Source of the DNA: UBA1794 sp050946375
Lineage (GTDB): Bacteria; Bacteroidota; Bacteroidia; Bacteroidales; Bacteroidaceae
Direction of reading: 5' to 3'
Assembly (NCBI GenBank): GCA_050946375.1
Contig: JBMNUT010000001.1
Location: 1 to 64,000 of the forward strand
DNA: 64,000 bases
The notes beneath the pieces are model-generated. The model was not told the DNA's origin. It saw only the letters and a program-made list of their open reading frames with translations, and searched no databases. This document shows positions 59,446-64,000 of the stretch, in pieces (the first letter of the stretch is position 1; every line of letters begins with the position of its first letter). Made by a program: the position numbers and the translations under genes.

Positions 59446-60396
59446 TTATTGGTTAATAGGCTGTTGTTGGTGCACCATGTTGGCCGTCATGGCCTGCAGC
59501 ATGCGTGCATATACCTTATTCAGTTCTTCTATCTGAGCGGCCATCTGCTCGGTCTGCTCATGCACTTTGTCTACACTCTCCACCTGCTTGCTGGCGCTAC
59601 GCAGCTGGAGCTCGAAAATAGCATTCAATCCGGCAATATGACGGTTGACACCTTCCATCTGTTCGGGGTCGCATACAAATCCGCTCAGTTGCTCGTTGAG
59701 ACGGCCAAGGGTCTCGGTCATTTCCTTGAGCTTATCCAGATATTCCTGGGTGGCTTCCTCCAATTCCTCGGTCGGGATGTTCGGAACCTGCGGAACAGCG
59801 CCTCCCATCACAGCTACGCCGCCGCCCGATACGACTGCGCCGCCTCCGGCGGTTTGAAGTGCCGGCGCTCCGGCGGAAAAGTCTACAGGCTTTTCGCCCA
59901 AAGCGGCGGGACTTTCGCCAGCCGGCATGCCTTCGCCTGCCAATGCGCCATTACCTCCACCGACATAGACCACGGCCGGGCCACTACCGGCCACGCTACC
60001 GCCAACAACCGGTCCGGCACTACCTCCTCCCTGCATACCCTGCAGTACGCTCTCGGGCAGCTCTGCCGCACTGTCGGGAGCCGGCTCCTCGTCTTCGGAT
60101 TCTTCTTTCTTCTTGGGCGTCCGGCCTGCTATCTCCAGATTGGGGAATACGCTTTCCCAACGATACGTCTTGGTGGGCCGGTCGAAACCGGAGATGATGA
60201 ACACCAACACCTCCGTGCCCATACCGATGTACAGCATCAGGTTAGCCCCCGGGAGATGGGTAAGTTTGAACAATGTTCCCAGGATTACGACAGCGGCACC
60301 CCAGCTATAGAAATAGTTGATCAGGGTCTTTCCGCTGTAACTCATCATATAATTCTGGATGCGTGCCAGTAATCCGTTATGTTTGTCCCTATTCAT
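59446..60396 (-). CDS. porL: T9SS motor protein PorL/GldL with long Gly/Ala/Pro linker
   Basis: 316 aa from the ATG at 60396 (MNRDKHNG). Two TM helices (~25-70), the second with Glu62 in GTEVLVF, the acidic residue thought to take part in proton flow. Then a Gly/Ala/Pro/Val-rich linker (~95-210) and a cytoplasmic coiled coil (TEELEEATQEYLDKLKEM ... QIEELNKVYARM). Part of the linker (ESPAALGEKPVDFSAGAPA) comes from the dispersed repeat. It forms a pentameric motor with PorM. Gene 15 bp upstream of porM. Confidence 0.93.
   Translation of the reverse strand: MNRDKHNGLLARIQNYMMSYSGKTLINYFYSWGAAVVILGTLFKLTHLPGANLMLYIGMGTEVLVFIISGFDRPTKTYRWESVFPNLEIAGRTPKKKEESEDEEPAPDSAAELPESVLQGMQGGGSAGPVVGGSVAGSGPAVVYVGGGNGALAGEGMPAGESPAALGEKPVDFSAGAPALQTAGGGAVVSGGGVAVMGGAVPQVPNIPTEELEEATQEYLDKLKEMTETLGRLNEQLSGFVCDPEQMEGVNRHIAGLNAIFELQLRSASKQVESVDKVHEQTEQMAAQIEELNKVYARMLQAMTANMVHQQQPINQ
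59865..59935 (+). repeat. Dispersed repeat cluster inside porL
   Basis: Units GCGGAAAAGTCTACAGG, CTTTTCGCCCAAAG and GCGGCGGGACTTTCGCC in the linker region. The frame is kept. Confidence 0.6.
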
Positions 60397-60495
60397 GTTC
60401 TGAAAACGTATAATAGTGAATTCTTTATTCTTGCAATAATCTTCTTTTGCGGCATGCCGGCATATCCATGTTCCGATGCCCGTCACCGTCGCTTT

Positions 60496-61929
60496 CTACC
60501 GGCCCTGCCTGCCTCCGCCCACTTGGGTGCGTACACATCGGAAGCCGATAAAACTGCGCTGCTCATTCTGATATTCATAACCGCGCATGTCGGAACGGAT
60601 AAAACGTGCCCCGTCTTTCCAGCTTCCGCCGCGTACTACCTTGCGCTTCATGCGGTAGGGGTCTTCCTTAGCCGCATTGTAACTGAACTCCGGATTCATG
60701 TCGCTCATTCCACTGATGCCTTGCGCGGTATAAGCCGTCGAAGTCCATTCTGCCACATTGCCCGCCATGTCATACAAACCGTTGGAGTTCGCCGAGAAAG
60801 AACCCACGCGGGTCGTAATCAAATGACCATCCTGAGTGTAATCACCCTTGTTCACCTTATAGTTGGCATAATAGCAGCCTTTGTCCGACTTCATGTCTTC
60901 CGACTGCCGCCAGGGGTACAGGTTTTCTTCCTTTCCACGGGCCGCAAACTCCCACTCCGCCTCCGTCGGCAGACGATAGCGCTGTATGAAGCGGGCCTGA
61001 GGCCCTAATCCCGCCAGCAGATAGTCGGTACGCCAGTTGCAAAAGGCATTGGCTTGCTCCCAGGAGACGCCCACTACGGGATATTCATTGTAGCTCGGGT
61101 GCGAGAAATAAAGCCGCATATAAGGCTCGTTGTACGAGTTCTGGAAATCATTTACCCAGCACGTCGTATCAGGATATACATTTACAATGTAAGTGTTCAG
61201 GAAGTCAAAAAGCGAAGTGAGGGCGCGATTCACCGTACTGCGCACGATACGTCCTTCTTCATCAATATAAGCCGTATCTTTCGATATCATCACCACCTCG
61301 TCCGGGTCTACGGTTATGTCCGTATTTCGGTTGCGCTCCTCAGGATTAAGCCTGTTCTTCCGCAAAGCCGCATTGAGATAGTCGAATATCTCGTAGCGAT
61401 AATTGAGTTGCTTGTCGTCCAACATCCGCGTCCCTGTAATGGGATGCGTATAATACACGCTGTTTATGGCAACAAGCTGGTCCTCCGTGGGTTTTCTCCA
61501 GGGAATCGGACGCCGCCAGTTCAGATGCGGTTCAATCGGATTGCCCTCTTCGTCTTCTTCGATGCGGAACGTTTCGTCACCGCCGTAAGCCGGATCGGCC
61601 AAACGCTCGCGGATAATGGAATCACGTACCCAGAAAACGAACTGTTTGTATTTCGAATTGGTCACTTCGTTCTCATCCATCCAGAAAGCCTCTATGGATA
61701 TTTCTTTCGAAGGCTCGTTGATTCCCCACAAACTATCCTTCTGGTCGGTGCCGATCTTGAGAGACCCGCGTTTAATAAGGACCATGCCGTAAGGAGTCGG
61801 CTCTTCCCACGACATCATGCTGATGCCCGTGACTTCTCCGCCGTTGGCTTGGCTGCGAAGCGGATTGCCACAAGAGTAGACTATCAGACCGATGAGTAGT
61901 ACGGAGACTATGAAAATAAGTTTCTTCAT
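60496..61929 (-). CDS. porK: T9SS ring lipoprotein PorK/GldK
   Basis: 477 aa. Lipoprotein signal (IVYSC, Cys20). FGE-sulfatase (formylglycine-generating-enzyme-like) fold as in GldK: FWMDENEVTNSKYKQF, VVGVSWEQANAFCNWR, RLPTEAEWEFAARG, GLYDMAGNVAEWTSTAY and RKVVRGGSW. No catalytic role is expected; with PorN it builds the periplasmic ring. 15 bp after porP and 100 bp before porL. Confidence 0.95.
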   Translation of the reverse strand: MKKLIFIVSVLLIGLIVYSCGNPLRSQANGGEVTGISMMSWEEPTPYGMVLIKRGSLKIGTDQKDSLWGINEPSKEISIEAFWMDENEVTNSKYKQFVFWVRDSIIRERLADPAYGGDETFRIEEDEEGNPIEPHLNWRRPIPWRKPTEDQLVAINSVYYTHPITGTRMLDDKQLNYRYEIFDYLNAALRKNRLNPEERNRNTDITVDPDEVVMISKDTAYIDEEGRIVRSTVNRALTSLFDFLNTYIVNVYPDTTCWVNDFQNSYNEPYMRLYFSHPSYNEYPVVGVSWEQANAFCNWRTDYLLAGLGPQARFIQRYRLPTEAEWEFAARGKEENLYPWRQSEDMKSDKGCYYANYKVNKGDYTQDGHLITTRVGSFSANSNGLYDMAGNVAEWTSTAYTAQGISGMSDMNPEFSYNAAKEDPYRMKRKVVRGGSWKDGARFIRSDMRGYEYQNEQRSFIGFRCVRTQVGGGRQGR

Positions 61930-61944
61930 ACCGTTCTGTTATCG

Positions 61945-62994
61945 TTATAATATGCGTACACTTTTATGCTTGTTCTTTGCCTTTTTCCCGAAGTTCATAT
62001 CCATAAAATAGCCAAAAACTATGTCATGGCTTCCACTCGAGAGCCCTATCCCGTTGGTGAACATCTCGTAGGAATAGGAAAGACGGATATTCTTAATCAT
62101 TCCTCCCACTATGAATGTTACCGACGTGCCCGGGCTGTATGACAGTCCTCCCATCAGTTCTTTGCCCTGCAAGTCATAGGTGACGCGTCCTGTCAGGTCT
62201 ATCTTGTATTCGGCAAAATCGCTCTTCACAAGGAGTGAGGGCTGCACCGTTAAAAACGAGTTTTTCGTCTTAATATTGCTTCCGGCAGTCAAATAATAGG
62301 TAGGCTTTACCTGATATTCGTTGGTCTCTCCCCAGTTTACGGTAGGGGAAAGCAGATGCGTGGCAGATATTCCCGCATAAAAATAAGGATGGGTGTAGTA
62401 GATACCTATTCCTGCGTCAAATGCCGTGCCACTCTCTTCCGAGGTCGGAATGGCTTCGTCCGTAGTGCTTCCCGTCAGTCCGCCTACGGTACCTTCTCCA
62501 TTGCTGTCCTCGTCGTAGACAGTCACATCAGACGGGTCAAAACCTACGCTTACCATTCCCAACTGAATACCCGGCCCCAATGTGCCGCCGAAGAGGTTGA
62601 ACTTCATGGAGTACTGCACTCCGAAATACATATTGGTAAAGAAACCGAGCTGATCGTTCACGAACATTGCCCCCACGCCCTGCTTCCGGCCCAAAAGTTT
62701 GAAGGGGACATTGGCGCCAAAGTACATCGTACGCGGAGCATTGTCGAAGCCGCTCAGCTGCTGGCTATAGGCCGACTCCACAATCAGGCGGTCCGACTGC
62801 CCGGCATAGGCCGGATTATAGAAACCGGTCACCGCCCAATACTGGGCAAACTGCGCATCAAACTGTGCAACCGCCTCCTCCCCGGCACATAACACCAAAA
62901 GCCCGCACAACAGTCTCCTGCAATATGCGGGCACTCCGGCATGCTCATTCCGGAAAAGGCCATGTACCGATTGTATGAAAACTCGGGCGTTCAT
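61945..62994 (-). CDS. porP: T9SS outer-membrane protein PorP/SprF family
   Basis: 349 aa. First gene of the cluster. Family blocks: QFAQYWAVTGFYNPAYAG, SAYSQQLSGFDNAPRTMYFGANVPF and GVGAMFVNDQLGFFT, and a barrel ending MDMNFGKKAKNK. PorP-type proteins sit in the outer membrane and are needed for T9SS. The ATG start gives a long charged leader before the hydrophobic core (RRLLCGLLVLCAGEEAVAQ). A GTG at 62934, 21 codons in, would give a more ordinary signal peptide. Confidence 0.92.
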   Translation of the reverse strand: MNARVFIQSVHGLFRNEHAGVPAYCRRLLCGLLVLCAGEEAVAQFDAQFAQYWAVTGFYNPAYAGQSDRLIVESAYSQQLSGFDNAPRTMYFGANVPFKLLGRKQGVGAMFVNDQLGFFTNMYFGVQYSMKFNLFGGTLGPGIQLGMVSVGFDPSDVTVYDEDSNGEGTVGGLTGSTTDEAIPTSEESGTAFDAGIGIYYTHPYFYAGISATHLLSPTVNWGETNEYQVKPTYYLTAGSNIKTKNSFLTVQPSLLVKSDFAEYKIDLTGRVTYDLQGKELMGGLSYSPGTSVTFIVGGMIKNIRLSYSYEMFTNGIGLSSGSHDIVFGYFMDMNFGKKAKNKHKSVRIL

Positions 62995-63145
62995 GCGTTT
63001 ATACGTAAAACTGAAAAAACATTTCTAAAGTATATTTCCCGAAGAAAAAATGTTCCTTCCCCATTTACCTCCTCCCGTTTTTCCAGTTTCCGACAGACAA
63101 AATCCCGACAGCGCATGACCCACAGCTTAGAAGGCTGTTGCCTGT

Positions 63146-64000
63146 TCAGAAGGGATAAGCAGCGGCAGCAACCCCTCTTTGCAGCGCCTTTATCAGCGCA
63201 GGCTCCACCTGCTTCATGGCGTTGCGGCGGTCAAACAAGCCGAACTGGCCTTCGCCGTAAGAAGCGGCTCCGTTATCCCAGATAAAAGGCACGATTCCGT
63301 TTTTCCGTGCCGTGCGAACCAGTTGTTCATAGTAATAACAACGCGAACGGGCCACCTCTTCTTCTTCCGAGCTGCGGTCCGCCCGCCAGCGAATAGCCCC
63401 GCATTCACCCAGCACCACGGGATATCCGGCATCTACAAAGCGGCTTTTCAAACGGGCGAACACGTTCTGCATAAATTCTTCCCGCAACCGCGGAGACGTC
63501 TGCCCGTCCTCATACTGCCTGCCCCAAAGCTTGACACGCCCCGTGAAGCAATAATCCTGCGGCTCATAATAATGAACCTCCACCATCAACCGCCCCGGCA
63601 CAGGGTCGGCCGGCATCCGAAAAGAATCGACGCCATGCTCCGGATTTGTGACATACGTCTGTACCACCAGCGTGCGCAAGCGGTTTCGCCCGCCCGTGCT
63701 CCGCACTGTTTCCACGAATATCTGGTTGAAACGGTTCTGCACCTCCACATTTTCCGCAGTCGGGACGCCCCAATAGTCTTTCACATGCACCTCATTGGTA
63801 CCGGCGAAGAGGAGTCGTTCGTCGTAGCCGCCGAAAAACCGGGCAATCTGCGTCCATAATTCCCGCTCCTTGCGGAACACTTCGGCAGAATCCCTGTAAA
63901 ACGGATAATTCTCCAACCACAATTCGTGGTGGGTATTGAGAATGACGAACAAATCGTCCTTCAAACAATAATCCACGACCTCCTTTACCCGGTTTAGCCA
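63146..64000 (-). CDS. Glycoside hydrolase family 5, cut by the window edge
   Basis: C-terminal 285 residues; the gene runs on beyond 64000 on the minus strand. Reading into the window it begins WLNRVKEVVDYCLKD. GH5 features: VILNTHHELW (conserved His), the acid/base Glu in FAGTNEVHVKD, YEPQDYCFTG and the nucleophile Glu in PVVLGECGAIRW, with FIWDNGA near the end, fitting endoglucanase-like (GH5_4-type) enzymes. Substrate is unknown; beta-1,4-glucan or related plant glycan is likely. A signal peptide cannot be judged. It is 151 bp from porP. Confidence 0.88.
   Translation of the reverse strand, partial: WLNRVKEVVDYCLKDDLFVILNTHHELWLENYPFYRDSAEVFRKERELWTQIARFFGGYDERLLFAGTNEVHVKDYWGVPTAENVEVQNRFNQIFVETVRSTGGRNRLRTLVVQTYVTNPEHGVDSFRMPADPVPGRLMVEVHYYEPQDYCFTGRVKLWGRQYEDGQTSPRLREEFMQNVFARLKSRFVDAGYPVVLGECGAIRWRADRSSEEEEVARSRCYYYEQLVRTARKNGIVPFIWDNGAASYGEGQFGLFDRRNAMKQVEPALIKALQRGVAAAAYPF

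Overview
The window is chromosomal DNA from a member of the Bacteroidota, most likely the order Bacteroidales. Three things support this. Many promoters have the Bacteroidota form TAnnTTTG at -7, some with TTTG or CTTG about 20 bp upstream. Lipoproteins carry a Cys followed by Ser/Asp-rich residues. A full porP-porK-porL-porM-porN type IX secretion (T9SS) cluster is present, beside thrA-apgM-thrC, menA and a Wza/Wzc-type export pair. Base composition is fairly GC-rich, except for an AT-rich stretch at the far left. I cannot name the genus. I saw no rRNA, tRNA, CRISPR array, transposase or prophage.

Layout. 1-3.1 kb: a BspA-like leucine-rich-repeat protein with a T9SS-type C-terminal signal, and a two-domain lipoprotein. 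3.6-8.2 kb: polysaccharide export pair and an NlpC/P60 cell-wall peptidase. 8.4-13 kb: rpsO, ahcY and a YfhO-type membrane protein. 13-17.4 kb: two AraC-type regulators, an exported carboxymuconolactone-decarboxylase-like protein and an exported aldo/keto reductase with two Fe-S motifs. 17.5-18.8 kb: a hemerythrin-type protein with an overlapping LuxR-type regulator. 19.1-25.3 kb: a putative iron operon (porin, imelysin, di-heme protein, second porin, mono-heme lipoprotein). 25.5-28.1 kb: a large zinc metalloprotease. 28.5-34.5 kb: threonine operon plus a glycosyltransferase. 34.9-38.8 kb: GH51 arabinofuranosidase and enolase. 38.9-46.5 kb: a six-gene minus-strand unit (rlmL-like, DPP IV, purD, membrane protein, znuA, znuC). 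46.6-52.4 kb: cysE and five glycosyltransferases. 52.5-56.2 kb: menA, a metallophosphoesterase-CotH fusion and a cupin protein. 56.5-63 kb: T9SS core. 63.1-64 kb: a GH5 hydrolase cut by the window edge.

Two unannotated signals run through the window. The first is a family of 20-23 bp repeats with a TTTTCCGGAAAA-like centre and a GCAAGRC flank. They occur as clusters of 2-4 units in about a dozen places, nearly always in the same orientation whatever the gene direction, and in several places they run in frame through proteins (DPP IV, a glycosyltransferase, PorL). The second is a 20-bp partly palindromic motif (AATNCCNANTTNTAGGKATT) ahead of the iron operon (three copies on one DNA face), thrA and eno. 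It sits exactly 21 bp from the -7 box at both the iron operon and eno, as expected for an activator site.

Functional links: the BspA-like protein is a likely cargo of the T9SS encoded at the other end. The hemerythrin/regulator pair is divergent from the iron operon and shares its control region. The glycosyltransferases and Wza/Wzc point to surface polysaccharide assembly.
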